From Chondrosia reniformis (lineage: Eukaryota > Porifera > Demospongiae > Chondrillida > Chondrillidae): a DNA stretch of 64,000 bases. The position numbers were made by a program, and so were the translations under genes. The notes below the pieces were generated by a model. The model had not been told where the DNA came from. It saw only the letters and a list, made by a program, of their open reading frames with translations, and ran no database searches. Location of the stretch: NCBI GenBank assembly GCA_947172415.1, contig OX359199.1, forward strand, positions 6,339,884 to 6,403,883. Reading direction: 5' to 3'. Shown here one piece after another: positions 49,801 to 61,000 of the stretch (position 1 is the first letter of the stretch; each line of letters starts with the position of its first letter).

Positions 49801-51434
49801 GCAAACCACGCGACAGAATGAATCAATAAATAATTACAGGCTATTTCGACCATATAGGTCTTTATCAATTGTACAGCTTAATACCTTTTCCCAGGGTGAA
49901 GCATCGTATATTTTGTTTTGAATATTCCTCTGTAGTGAATTGGTCAAGTCTCCTTCGTATGAGAAATAAAAGGATTCTGAACCGTTAAACATTCTCAGCA
50001 AGGCATCAACAAGTCTCTTCTCAAGTTTCTCAAATCCTTCCTTGGTTTTACCACTTCTTTTAGCAGCCATCAACCCACTCTGTGAAATCTACAGTATGTA
50101 CGTGGAATGGCAAGGACAGTGAAAGAGAAAGAGATACAGACTTGACAGTCTAAATTTGAAGAAGACCTATGTATGTAGTTCCATTTACAGTACATGCATT
50201 CCTAAGCATAAGAGAACGGGGTTTTCCCCTTGCCCTGGGAGTTGTCAGCCCAGACAATATCAATCCTCATACATGACAGAGAACAAGGATCAACTCTGAA
50301 GAGTAATTTCATTTGTATTCAGAGTCGCCATTCAGCTAGCTGTTATTTCTTGAAACCCAATTAGCTTTGTTTGAACTTAACTGAAACCCTCACTTAGAAT
50401 TCTTGCAGAAATTTTATACAAGTCTTTCTTATGGCTGCATTAGTACATAATGTTTCTATACAAACTGTCAGACCATTAAATGTAGTCTAAGTGTTTTACA
50501 TACGTAGTTTAGCTTTATTTATACTTAACCAGTAGCATTTCCCCCCTCTCCCTTGAAGAAAATCTAATTGCCAATTTTAAATGACAAACAAACATACTAA
50601 ACTAGAGCTGCCTGTCAATATTGTACTATACCCCCCCCCCCCTTCATTGTGATATCTCTAAAGAAATCCCATATCTACCCATTGATCAGATGGATACTGT
50701 ATTGTGTGGTGTCCAGGTACTCCAAAAAGCCAATGTAGTGTTCAGCTGTAGCTGCCAGCACTCCTACCATCTCACCTGCTGCAGTGGTTCCACACTGATT
50801 GAGGGACCAGACTGGGACAGGATGACTATCTCGTCCACTTTGTAGATCTTGTGGTTGAGGTGGGGGAGGGATCCTATGCACGACGCCCTCGTGATGACAA
50901 TCAGCCTCCAGTCATCATCTGAGAGCAACCTCATCTTCCCAATCACTCCGTATACGGGGTACATGAGTGTGCCGTCATCAACAGTCTCCTCATCTGCTGG
51001 TGGAGAAGGGAGACAAAGATTGGAAAGTTGTAAAGTCGAATTCAAGATAAATATTTGTTTCATGTTTTGTACATTTGTCAATATGGATATTAGATATGTT
51101 TAAGAGTTACGTTTAGGAGTTATACTTGACGGATGGATATATGAGATACAAAAGTATATCTTTAAACCTTTTTCATTAAAACTATTATCAGTATTATGAG
51201 TTTCATATTGACAAACTTAAATATACGGTAATAAGAGTTATATCTAAGTAGGGATTTTATCGTACTTAAAAGTGGCGTGGGAGACAGTCCTTCGACATTC
51301 TGGGACAACCTACCGTTGGAATTTGATGCGATTGTAGCTGTGAGTTCTCCAGTCTTCTTGCTCCAAGATAGACAGTGCTGGTTCTTTGTAAAACAAAAAT
51401 CACTTCTCCTTTCATAGAGTCGAATGTCCATCAT
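43818..51434 (-). CDS. INPP5F: Sac2/INPP5F phosphoinositide phosphatase
   Basis: Sac2 dephosphorylates phosphoinositides (PI4P in mammals) on early endosomes. Seventeen exons join in phase for 1154 residues (human 1132): 51314-51434, 50776-50996, 49885-50088, 49576-49638, 48376-49236, 47957-48068, 47532-47724, 47078-47158, 46848-46977, 46452-46580, 46167-46284, 45810-46017, 45649-45726, 45437-45510, 45174-45317, 44845-44911 and 43818-44478. The Sac domain has [38 protein letters not shown], the catalytic CX5R loop [15 protein letters not shown] (about residue 640), [20 protein letters not shown] and [10 protein letters not shown]. An hSac2 homology region and a Ser/Pro-rich tail follow. The exon 48376-49236 inserts about 160 acidic residues before ISRRSR, much longer than in human. 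The boundary of 44845-44911 uses a weak donor; the join between 50776 and 50088 lacks a strong homology check. Confidence 0.93.
44534..44750. mobile_element. Foldback/MITE-like inverted-repeat element in an INPP5F intron
   Basis: About 65-bp arms (44534-44598 and 44684-44750) are inverted copies: ATATCATCATCATTTGAC at one end, GTCAAATGATGATGGGATAT at the other, with CTCATGTCTCCCGAGGAGC and its complement inside. About 85 bp separate the arms. No coding sequence is present. Target duplications were not clear. The arms differ at a few places, so it is not brand new. Confidence 0.8.
47257..47530. repeat. 24-bp tandem repeat abutting an INPP5F 5' splice site, about 11 copies
   Basis: Plus-strand unit: CACAGGCTCACTACATAACC + ATTA, with ATCA and ACTA variants. 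On the gene strand each unit reads GTAGTGAGCCTGTGTAATGG, almost the same as the true donor GTTAGTGAGCCTGTG at 47531. The array looks grown from the splice-site segment itself. It stays open in the INPP5F frame. Confidence 0.93.
49290..49490 (+). repeat. Dispersed non-coding repeat, fullest copy (INPP5F intron)
   Basis: Begins with the hammerhead-like segment (49312-49357), then CATCTTCATCCAAAGCTCTC, AGGTTTAGTTCCCCTATAG, TTTTTTACAGAGTAGGCATA and GCATGTAGGAAAATGG. Other copies: 7975-8110, 40750-40830 and 42385-42600 (inverted). All are intronic or intergenic and non-coding. Confidence 0.8.
49312..49357 (+). ncRNA. Hammerhead-ribozyme-like motif (best candidate)
   Basis: Reads GGGTCA, CTGATGA, A-GGG, loop, CCC-A, GAA, ACAGCTGT, C, TGGCCC. 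Stem I GGGTCA/TGGCCC pairs six of six (one G-U). The CTGATGA and GAA core boxes are intact. Stem III is an 8-nt self-complementary sequence that could fold as a dimer, as in minimal retroelement hammerheads, and the cleavage triplet is GTC. Against it: the closing 10.1/11.1 pair of stem II would be A-A and stem II is only three G-C pairs. It lies antisense to INPP5F. Confidence 0.42.
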
Positions 51435-51620
51435 TGAAACAGCGAGGACACAAATACCATCTCTAACGACAACCTGATGGTGTTTGTGTTTACGTTTCAC
51501 TATATAGTTCTAACATACTGGTTCCAATGCAGATCTTTGGTTTATAATACTGTATAAAAATGCATATTTATTCTGTATTTATATAGAATATATGGAGCAA
51601 TATTGTCTTTTATAAAGAAG
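51435..51620. promoter_or_regulatory. Head-to-head intergenic region, INPP5F / GOLGA7
   Basis: 186 bp separate the divergent start codons at 51434 (minus) and 51621 (plus). It is AT-rich with TTTATATAGAATATAT near 51580. A shared promoter is inferred from spacing. Confidence 0.4.
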
Positions 51621-52990
51621 ATGGCTCGACATCAATCGAGGAAGTTCTTTATTCAAAGAGATTTTCGGAATGGTACAGCCGTCAGATTCTCTGATGAGTT
51701 TCCGCAAGAATTAAGAAATAAGGTCCGAAATTATTTAAGTGATGTACCGTGCCAAGTAAATGTTTACCGTAAGCTCTGTATGGCGGACATGATCTGGTGA
51801 AGGTGGACATGGCGTTTGTCTCCATGCTTATTGATTGATTCATTGCGAATCTCCTTCCCTATTTAGCTAAAGTTCTATTAATAGTTTTATAAGCCAAAAT
51901 TGTGGTCCTCAACTACTGTAGGAATATGTATTTCAGTGTCCTATTTATAATAGACGTCAGGGATAGCTTCATGGGTAGAAACGTCACAAGAATTTCTTAT
52001 ACAATATTTTAAGAATGTTTGTGTTCAGCCATGCCTGTCTCATATGCTGTGTGTATATTCTCTTTCAGGTACCAGAGAGTTCGTTTAAGAATACTATTGA
52101 CCACATTAATGAGATATTTGACGAAGCAGAGGCCCTGAATTGCCGAACATACGCAGAAGGATGCCTGGCGTGTTTAACTGGGTATCTTGTGCATTTCTGT
52201 TGTAAAACTCATTATGAAAAGGTACATACCCACGGGATTGAATTACCTTTAATGTGGTACCTGCGTGTTCAAAGTTGACTGGAATTGCCCTCACTGGGGT
52301 CCCCGACTAGACCCCAGCACCTCACTGGGGTGCCCGACTAGACCCCAGCACCTCACTGGGGTCCCCGACTAGACCCCAGCACCTCACTGGGGTGCCCGAC
52401 TAGACCCAGCACCTCACTGGGGTGCCCGACTAGACCCAGCACCTCACTGGGGTGCCCGACTAGACCCCAGCACCTCACTGGGGTGCCCGACTAGACCCAG
52501 CACCTCACTGGGGTGCCCGACTAGACCCCAGCACCTCACTGGGGTGCCCGACTAGACCCCAGCACCTCACTGGGGTGCCCGACTAGACCCCAGCACCTCA
52601 CTGGGGTGCCCGACTAGACCCCAGCACCTCACTGGGGTGCCCGACTAGACCCAGCACCTCACTGGGGTGCCCGACTAGACCCCAGCACCTCACTGGGGTG
52701 CCCGACTAGACCCAGCACCTCACTGGGGTACCCGACTAGACCCCAGCACCTCACTGGGGTGCCCGACTAGACCCCAGCACCTTGCTGGGGTGCCCGACTA
52801 GACCCCAGCACCTCACTGGGGTGCCCGACTAGACTCCAGTACCTCATCCATTATGGCTATCCATGCACTTTTCCTGCAGTGTGTCGAGAGAGTGGCAAGA
52901 TATATTGAAGAGCAGAATAGAACAGTCTATGAACCCAAGGGAGTACTACTTGGTGATCCAATGGACAGAGGGCTAAGATGCGTATCCTAA
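51621..52990 (+). CDS. GOLGA7: Golgin A7 / GCP16 (Erf4-family palmitoyltransferase accessory protein)
   Basis: GOLGA7 is the animal counterpart of yeast Erf4 and stabilises a DHHC partner (ZDHHC9 in mammals) at the Golgi. Three exons (51621-51755, 52069-52221, 52880-52990) give 132 residues (human 137). Matches: KFFIQRDFRNGTAVRFSDEFP, then the signature EALNCRTYAEGCLACLTGYL with CKTHYEK, and RYIEEQNRTVYEPKGVLLGDP with DRGLR. The two cysteines in GCLACLT, palmitoylated in mammals, are kept. The C terminus stops right after DRGLR (CVS), about 12-15 residues short of the human tail. The first exon encodes an extra ten or so residues between FP and the next helix. Confidence 0.94.
52290..52857 (+). 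repeat. 31-bp GC-rich hairpin minisatellite in GOLGA7 intron 2, about 18 copies
   Basis: The unit ACTGGGGTGCCCGACTAGAC + CCCAGCACCTC can fold as CTGGGGT / loop / ACCCCAG, a perfect 7-bp stem. Two length classes alternate: 31 bp with ACCCCAG and 30 bp with ACCCAG. The local composition is far more GC-rich than the surrounding sequence. Confidence 0.95.
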
Positions 52991-53840
52991 AGTAGTGTAG
53001 TATTGAGGGAATGTTACATATCTTACATACTAGGGCTGCTCCATACTAATTTCAATATTATGTGTTAGTACCCATATACGGTATGTGTCATGCATTTTAA
53101 CAGAATAATGGATTTTTAGTGTGTCTGTTAATCCATTGAAGGTCTGCTATGTGCAGTACACAGGTTGTTATGTGTATATATTAAGACTCCTTAACTGAAT
53201 CTCTTCAGATTGAAGTAAATATATCAGATTGACCAACTTAATATGTCATCCAGAAACATTGTTTGACCATCAATGCTGCAAGAACCATTTCTATTCCTGT
53301 CATGTACTCACATTATACATTTTATCTTTTCCTACAATATCTGCACAAAGTGAGGTTTTGAAAATACTGTGTGTATTTATGTACATATACAGTTATCTAC
53401 ATACATACACTTACATACATATGATAAGTTTATTGGAGCTATCTGCAACAAAAATCAGGCTAGATTGAACGTTTCGACCCGTAGCTCTTCATCAGCAATG
53501 AGGAAAGGATTACACTTACATATGAATCATCAAAGTGATAATCAAACCACAAGTAATCATTCTCAAATATCAATACCAAAACCAAGTGGTACATACAAGT
53601 GTATTTATGGCCTTTACTGCATACAGTAGTAGTAGTACTTTTTTCATAACAAACCATATTGAGTTGTACGTATAAGAAACGTAAGTGTTAACTCAAATTA
53701 TTTCTTTTGGTATGCACTGACAGTTACACAAAACAAATGAACATCGTTATATAAAGCTTGTGATGTGTGCAGAAAATTAGATATTAAATAGATCTACAAC
53801 AAATGGAACCAGAGGCACTAGATCAAATAAAACAGATCTA
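52991..53840. other. Gap between convergent GOLGA7 and CLINT1
   Basis: AT-rich, with microsatellite-like TACATACAT runs near 53395-53425 and a hammerhead-like motif at 53464-53499. No exon was recognised. The 3'UTRs of both flanking genes probably lie here. Confidence 0.6.
53464..53499 (-). ncRNA. Hammerhead-ribozyme-like motif (candidate, minimal)
   Basis: Minus strand: ATTG, CTGATGA, A, stem-loop GAGC-TACG-GGTC (one G-G mismatch), GAA, self-complementary ACGT, T, CAAT. Stem I ATTG/CAAT pairs four of four. The layout is identical to 35794-35828, with the same flank CATTGCTGATGAAG, so the two are one family. Cleavage would need T at the site, less favoured than C. Confidence 0.36.
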
Positions 53841-56800
53841 TCATTTAGACATCTGTGTCCAGTTCATAGACCCTTGATAGTGACCTCCTGGGTTTCCATA
53901 CATAGTGGGTTGCATTCCATAAGGCTGTCCCATTCTAATTCCCATTTGCTGATTCATGCCATATGGTTGCTGCTGTGTTCCCCACATTCCCACTCCAGGT
54001 TGCATTCCTGGTTGTATTCCCATTGACTGGTTCATCATAGGCTGCTGTGCATTTCCCATTCCCACATTCATGGATCCCATTCCAGGATTAATATTGGAAA
54101 CTGGTTGTTGCCTGGCTTGTATAGTCTAATAGATAAAACATACAAGGACACATTTGTAGTAGCTTAGTTATTAAATTGATTATTTAATTGGTTTTCCTAA
54201 CACTGTTAGAGTTAGCTTTATAGCAGCTTCATGGGTGTGACAAGTGTGACCACTAACTTACTGAATTGCAACAACTACTGTATGCATACATGAGGTGGAG
54301 CGGACATTACTTACAAGTCTTACATACATACATATGTACCTTGGAGGCTGCCATCTGGTTCATAGAAACCTTTTGCTGCTGCTGTGAAGGTGATTTTATA
54401 CCTGAATCCATCAAGTTCTCCAAGTTGATATTTATTCCTGAATTGGTCCAAGTATTCTGCTTTGACTGCTATACAAAGAGTACATATTGAAGAGTGCTTA
54501 CATAACGGTCTCAGTTTGGTAGACTTTGATGAAATGTAAAGCAAGGATTATGCAATACCAATGATGTTACACGGCTAACATGAATACATGATACTATACA
54601 TACAAACGTACTGCAGGTTGTTCAACTGGCTGTGGCTGCTGGATTGGTTGAGACTGCATCTAACAAAGTAGAAATAAAGACACAGCCTCCCAGGTGAACC
54701 ACATAGAGGTACATACACACACTCTAAAATGTACAGCTACAACAAGACAGTACCGAGGTCCCATAGTTAACCCTTATGTGTGCCAATTTAACCACACACA
54801 TACGTAGACAGACTTTGAGAAGGGGATACTAGTCATGAGTCAGAAAGGTTAACACATGTTGGTAAGACCTTCACAAGTAGACATATATGGATACACCACA
54901 GATGGTATAGCAATGTCCACCTGTGCCAGCTGTACACTACGTAGAATAGCCTCAACAAGGAGGGCAGATGAGCCATATGCAGGGTAATGTCAGTGCACTC
55001 ACATTAAATGGCTGCTGATAGGGTTGCGTGGGCTGCAGTGCTTGAATGCTCATGAGATCGCCCTCTGAGAAGGTGGGCTGTGCTGAGATGGGCTGCAGGG
55101 GAGGGGCCGACTGCCTAGGGCCAGTTTGCTGCTGGTTAAAGGCACCAAAGTCTCCAAACTGAGGCTGAGTTGAATGAACATTTGCAGAAGCCCTCTGAAA
55201 ATCTGCAAACTCATTAACCTCTGTAGAATGTCAAGCAATACCATTTTCAGAATGCTACCAATAAAGTATTATCACAACAATACCTATGGGTATACGTACA
55301 TATGTATATATACATTGTTAACAGGGCAGTGCTTTAGACTGGGCTGTACTTACCAGTAGTTCCAGATTTTACAGGTTGTGTTGTCTGCTTTGGTTGCGCC
55401 ATGTTCGTGGAGGCCGTTTGGAAAGCTACAAAGTCATCATTCTGAGGTTTGCTTGGAGCTGAGGTGAAGTCACTAAACACATCAAGGAGCTCCCCCTGGG
55501 CAGATGGCTGGGGAGGCACAGACGATGGTGGCAGCTGAGTAGCTGGTGCCTGTGGAGGGGGCTGTGTGACTGAGTTGCCTTGCTGAGATGCAAAGGAGGA
55601 CGCAGCCCCTAAATCAACAAGCTTTGAAGGCTGAGAGCTTTTGGTCTTGCCTGCAGACGGAGTTGGAAGGTCCTCAACATCATCAACCTTGGAATACCTA
55701 CGTATATATTAGGAGGCAATGGAATAAAATGGCTGACAACTATGCACATCAACATGGGCATCTCATTAATAGTTCATAGCAGCCTACCCTCGATGGGTAT
55801 TTTCGGGAGAGTCTGTGTACTTTGGAGTAGGCTCTTCCTCAACTTCATCTTGGTAGGTCTTGACATTTCTTGGTTCTTCGTCAGTGTAGGCCGATCCTCC
55901 CTTTGTTGTAGAAGTGTCCTTAGAGGACCTGTAGGACCTCGGCTCGGGGTCATATTTATCACCTTCAGACAAGCAGACACAGTCAGCTAACAGAGTATCA
56001 CGTACACAATGATGGAAACATAGCTATATAAACTACATGATATTAACATAATTATTAAATACATGTTAGTACAGCAAAAGTGATAAATAATTAGTAATTT
56101 ACTGCAATATCATCAGAGATGAGCTCTAATATGTAATAAAGCTATGGTAGGACTAACTTAAGAGACAATACACATGGAACCCACTATATCTTCCTCCGAC
56201 TGCCTCTTGAGAGGAGTATCCAACATATTTGTCACGTGATGCCTTTGCCCTCTTCCTCTCATCTCTAACCTTCTCATCGTCCTGAATAAAGGCTAACAAC
56301 TCCTTTGTCTTCTGACGCACTACAGAGCAGAGAGGTGTCACAGGAATGAAATGTGGCTCAAACACGTAGAGTAAGAACTATTTATACATCAGCACTGCAA
56401 CACTAGTCATAGTCATTATCAGGAGAACTTCCAACAAATTAATACGTACCTTACAGAAGAATGGCATTTGAAATGAAAAGTATTTATTAAAAGTATGTTT
56501 TTACAATCTACACACTTTTAATTTTAACTGGTAAAGTAGCTACTTTAATACATCTACGTACGTATAAATATGTAAAGTACTTCATATGCATTTGTATAGT
56601 GTTACCGTTAATGCCCTGATCTTTTCCAAGTTCATCTGTGTAACTGTAGCTCTCCAAAGCCTTCATGTCATACACGTGTTCCCTTGCACTGGTAACCACC
56701 CTCTCCGACCCATTCCTCACAAGATAATGAAGCAGCAAAAGAGACTGGATCAGAGAAAAGGTAAATTGTAATCAGTTATTGGCAGTCTGTTCAAACACTG

Positions 56801-57821
56801 CCTTTTAGGTAATAATGTAAAGAGCCATAACAGTAGGAGAAATGGGATTACACTCTAAAGTGTAGGAAGTAGAACTGGGGGACAAGAGGCCTGCACTGGG
56901 GGACAAGAGGCCTGCACTGGGGGACAAGAGGCCTGCACTGTGGGACAAGAGACCTGCCTGGGGAACAAGATGACTGCACTGGGGGACAAGATGACTGCAC
57001 TGGGGGACAAGAGGCCTGCACTGGGGGACAAAAGGCCTGCACTGTGGGACAACTGGTTTGTATTAGGGAGAAGAGCCTTATTTGATAAACTAACAATTCT
57101 AACCCGATCAAGACAGTGCCATGTACGTATGTCAACATTAAGATAATATGGCTACTATTTTCTACATTTGAAAACTATTATTCTAATAGCTGACTCATCA
57201 TGAGTAGCTAAAGCATTAACAACATCTACATATTACATTGTCAACATACATACCCACTTAGTGCAGCCCTATAAATACCACGATACATGTAAACGTGACA
57301 ACAAACAAATAGAGATATGTGAGGGAGACAAAGAGAAATACTGGTACAGTTGTAAGTCAGTCTTGGGATGGCTAAGATAACTGAAAACTTTTGACAGGTT
57401 TCAGTTAAGTCTTTAGTATAAACAAAAGGCGATTATCAGTTAAGGACTCACTTTATAAATGCGCCTCCAATTCTTTTTACCCTCCAACAGTCGCTTCCAC
57501 AGCATTCCCATGACTTCGGGATAGTGCTCGTAAGTGTAGGTGTACTTGGCCAGTTCCTGCATGGTGCTACCGTGTGGGCCCCAGGTGTCGTCGTTGGTCG
57601 CCTCTCTAACTTTGGCCTCCACTTCAGAGTAATTCATGACAACGTTAGTCCTACATAATCATTACGAGCAGTTGTACTCTGAACAGGTTAGTACTACTTG
57701 TCTGCGTGTACACATCAGAAGATCAGGGACTTGGAAAGATCAGAATCGAAGAAAACTATTTCTAAATTAAGATGACTTATAACACTTACATTTTCTCTGA
57801 TAATTCCTTGATTTTTTGCAT
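53841..57821 (-). CDS. CLINT1: Clathrin interactor 1 / epsinR (ENTH-domain adaptor)
   Basis: EpsinR binds PI4P, AP-1/GGA and clathrin for trans-Golgi-endosome traffic. Ten exons (57790-57821, 57452-57650, 56606-56744, 56185-56319, 55788-55962, 55354-55697, 55003-55220, 54612-54659, 54340-54468, 53841-54125) give 567 residues (human 625). The ENTH domain spans residues 1-150: MQKIKELSEKMTNVVMNYSE, KVREATNDDTWGP, KKNWRRIYKSLLLLHYLVRN, GSERVVTSAREHVYD, GKDQGIN. RYSDKYDPEP follows, as in human. The rest is low-complexity with short acidic/aromatic clathrin or adaptor-type motifs (LLDVFSDF, FGDFGAF, EFADFQ) and a Met/Gln/Gly-rich end (MMNQSMGIQPGM). The 32-nt first exon was placed by its match to the start of the ENTH helix and by phase. 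Confidence 0.95.
56873..57055. repeat. 21-bp tandem repeat in a CLINT1 intron, about 8-9 copies
   Basis: The unit is GGGGGACAAGAGGCCTGCACT, with some copies reading GATGACTGCACT or AAAGGCC. It lies in the intron between 57452 and 56744. Confidence 0.93.
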
Positions 57822-58074
57822 GCTGTTAGTTTGTTCTATAATCTATACAGACAGGGGACAAACAGTTCAGGCAGCCATGTGCAAAAGGGGAGGTACTCTG
57901 GTAAATTCCCGTATACTAATCATCCTTCTCGATGATGTCATATCGATGATGTCATCTCAGTGATGTTGTATCACGAGATTTAATTCGCGAGATTCAAATT
58001 TCAAAAGCGACATTTTCAGAGTTTTGTAGTCGTACAGTAGTAACTTGTAAGTTGATTGATTGATTCGTGACAAG
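57822..58074. promoter_or_regulatory. Head-to-head intergenic region, CLINT1 / Ki-67-like
   Basis: 253 bp separate divergent start codons. It includes GATGATGTCATATCGATGAT + GTCATCTCAGTGATG (57932-57965), with two TGATGTCAT steps that resemble CRE/ATF half-palindromes, and CGAGATT/CGAGATTC pairs. A promoter is inferred from position; the ATF-like reading is tentative. Confidence 0.4.
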
Positions 58075-61000
58075 ATGGAAACGCCGCCTTGTAAGTGTAT
58101 CGTTATAAGACACAGCGGAATTGACGGAAGAGCAATTAATTTGGATTTTAACAGCGAATCTGTTTTTGGAAGGTAAGTAGTATTTTATTAATTATTATTA
58201 TTCGCTGACTTGGAAGATAAACGTTGGTTCACTTTTCTTTTATTGCGACAGTGATCCCGACTGTGACATACGAATCAGAAACCAAGAGACCTTAGGAAAG
58301 CACGCCCACCTTCGAATTGATCAAGAAGGAATGGTAAGCCCTAAGCACACACCTAAATATGTTGTCAATTTTTGTGTTTTCCAAATAACGTTCTCCGAAT
58401 TATGTATGTATTTGCTGTCCTTATGCTAAACTTTACATTGTCGTAGATTTACCTGACTCCTCTGACCACCGACAACCCTACAGTGGTGAATGGGGATGCC
58501 ATTAAGAGAGAGTTTCAGCTAAGGCACAAAGATGTGTTGACAATTGGTGGTCACTCATTTCGTTTTGAGTTCACAAAGGAGGTCTTATCGCCTGTCAATA
58601 GCAATTTGCAAAGGCCTCCCATTAGTGCAAGGAAGACACCTTGTAGCAGGGCAGTGGACGACATTGAAAACAGGATTGTTACTCCTATTCTAAAAAGCCC
58701 CAGTAGAACACCTAAGAGCCCAACCCATGCTCCAAGAAGCCCCAGTAGAACACCTAAGAGCCCAACCCATGCTCCAAGAAGCCCCGGTAGAACACCTAAG
58801 AGCCCAACCCATGCTCCAAGAAGCCCCGGTAGAACACCTAAGAGCCCAACCCGTACTCCAAGAAGCCCCAGTAGAACACCTAAGAGCCCAACCCATGCTC
58901 CAAGAAGCCCAAATCCTCCTGTGCCTATATTTGACCTCATGGTTTCAGTGAATGGGAAGGGTGGTTCCTGTCCCAATACTCCTGAGAAAGTGGAAAAACT
59001 GAAAAAGTCCACGCCACAGACTGCTCCAGCAAAATCAAGGAGTTTGGAATGTGCAATTATAACAGGTATGTATGTATGTCATTGTTTTGATCTGATAAAC
59101 TTGTACATATGTACGTAGGTATTTAGGGGGTTATTTTAATGGGGAAGGGGGGGTTATAATTGACCCCTAGTAGCAAGTCAAATTTAAAATACTTTCTCCG
59201 CCCTCCTGTGATATTCCCTAAAAGAAATCCTGATGTAAAATTTGCTTACACCTAAAAGAATGAGATGTACGTATGTACATACGTATGAAGCCTTCTTCAA
59301 TAAATGTTGCTATTTTCACAAACTACTTACGTAGGTCCTCCTAAAACCTTAAATTGGTTGGAATTTCAGGACAAAATGATGTCCAAAGGAAGTTGCAATG
59401 AAGAGGATTTAACTGCCAGCAATATGATGTCGGATGTGGCACCTATCAGTACTGTTCCAGCATGTAAGAGCCCAAGTCATACTTCTAAGAGCCCACGTCA
59501 TACTTCTAAGAGCCCAAGTCATGCTTCTAAGAGCCCAAGTCATACTTCTAAGAGCCCAAGTCATGCTTCAGTTATTGATTTTACTGTCCTGGTGAATGGT
59601 AAAGGAGGTTCTTGTCCAAGCACTCCAGAAAAGGCTGCCAAACTGAAGGTTGTGACACCACAAACTGCTCCAGCTAAAATGAAAGGCCAAAAGAGCACTC
59701 AAGGTATGCAACACAGTATGTTAATCAAAGTTCTCTTGACATTCAGTAGTATGTTTGGGAACATGAGATCTTATTTGTGTGACTTACATATTTATGTTCC
59801 TTACTTTGATAGGCACACCAAGAGGAAGAGGGACTCCCAAGAACACAGATGATGCAAACGCCACGAGTACTATCAAGGATGGAAAGGGTACAAAGGACAA
59901 AAGGACATCCTTGAACTTTGCACCCAATCTGAGGTCCACTCCCAATTCAGCACTCTCCAGGAGACCTCTCACTCCGATGCCCACAAGTATTGGTGACAGC
60001 TTTAGATCCAGAACATCCTCCAGTATAAGCTATGCTTCCATTCCAGAGGAGATAGACGAGACAAGTGATGATCTGGGGGCCAGCGAGGGAATTGTAGTCA
60101 CACCAACTGTGTCTCTCTTTCAGGAAACCTTAAAAACCAAATCCTCTAAAAGGAAGAGTGTTACTTTTGGCCCTCAACTGTCTCCTGAATATTTCCATAA
60201 AAACCTCCCTGTGAATACACCAATAAGGAGGGGCAGCATGCCTGGTACTTTTACCAAGATATCCAACACTTCTTTATCCCAAGCAATAGATCCCAAAGTT
60301 AATTTGGATATTGTGGAGGAGGTCAGTTATGAGCAGTCAGATAGTTCTTTGCTAGAAGAAGCTGGTGATATTACCAATCTCTCAACACTTGTTCACTGTT
60401 CAAGTCCTTCACCAGCTGAGATTTCCTTTTCTTTTAATGCATCTGCTGAGTCAACTAGTGAAATATCACCTAAGCCTTTGAAACAAGATGAAAAAAGGTG
60501 GAAAAACCTTCGAAGACTTAATACTCCTTTAAGAATGGAGCTTCACGGTAAACCAAGACTGCGAAGAGTTATGAGATCTATGCCAACACCAATTCGTACA
60601 GAGATCACAGGAAGACCAGCTCTTAAGAAGTCAAAGAAATCATTGCCCACTCCTCTTAAAGAAGACATCAAGGCAAGATCATCCCTTCAAAAGACCCTCA
60701 GATCTATGCCAACTCCACTTAGAGAAGACATCAAGGCAAGGCCATCCCTCAGAAAGACCCTCAAATCAATGCCAACTCCTCTTAGACAAGAAATCAAGGC
60801 AAGGCCATCCCTCAGAAAGACCCTCAAATCAATGCCAACTCCTCTTAGACAAGAAATCAAGGCAAGGCCAACCCTCAGAAAGACCCTTAAATCTATGCCA
60901 ACTCCTCTTAAAGAAGAAATCAAGGCAAGGCCATCCCTCAGAAAGACCCTTAAATCTATGCCAACTCCACTTAGAGAAGACATCAAGGCAAGGCCATCCC

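Noticed and set aside
50640-50760. Possible extra INPP5F exon ([13 protein letters not shown])
   Set aside because: No acceptor gives the right phase between the exons 50776-50996 and 49885-50088, and it does not resemble INPP5F; skipping it keeps the frame.
52290-52857. CRISPR-like array (regular repeats with conserved palindrome)
   Set aside because: Units are head-to-tail without unique spacers, inside an intron of an animal gene; no cas genes.
38969-52990. Functional ZDHHC16-GOLGA7 palmitoylation cluster
   Set aside because: GOLGA7 partners ZDHHC9-type enzymes in mammals, the two genes are 8 kb apart with INPP5F between, and no co-regulation is visible; kept only as a remark.
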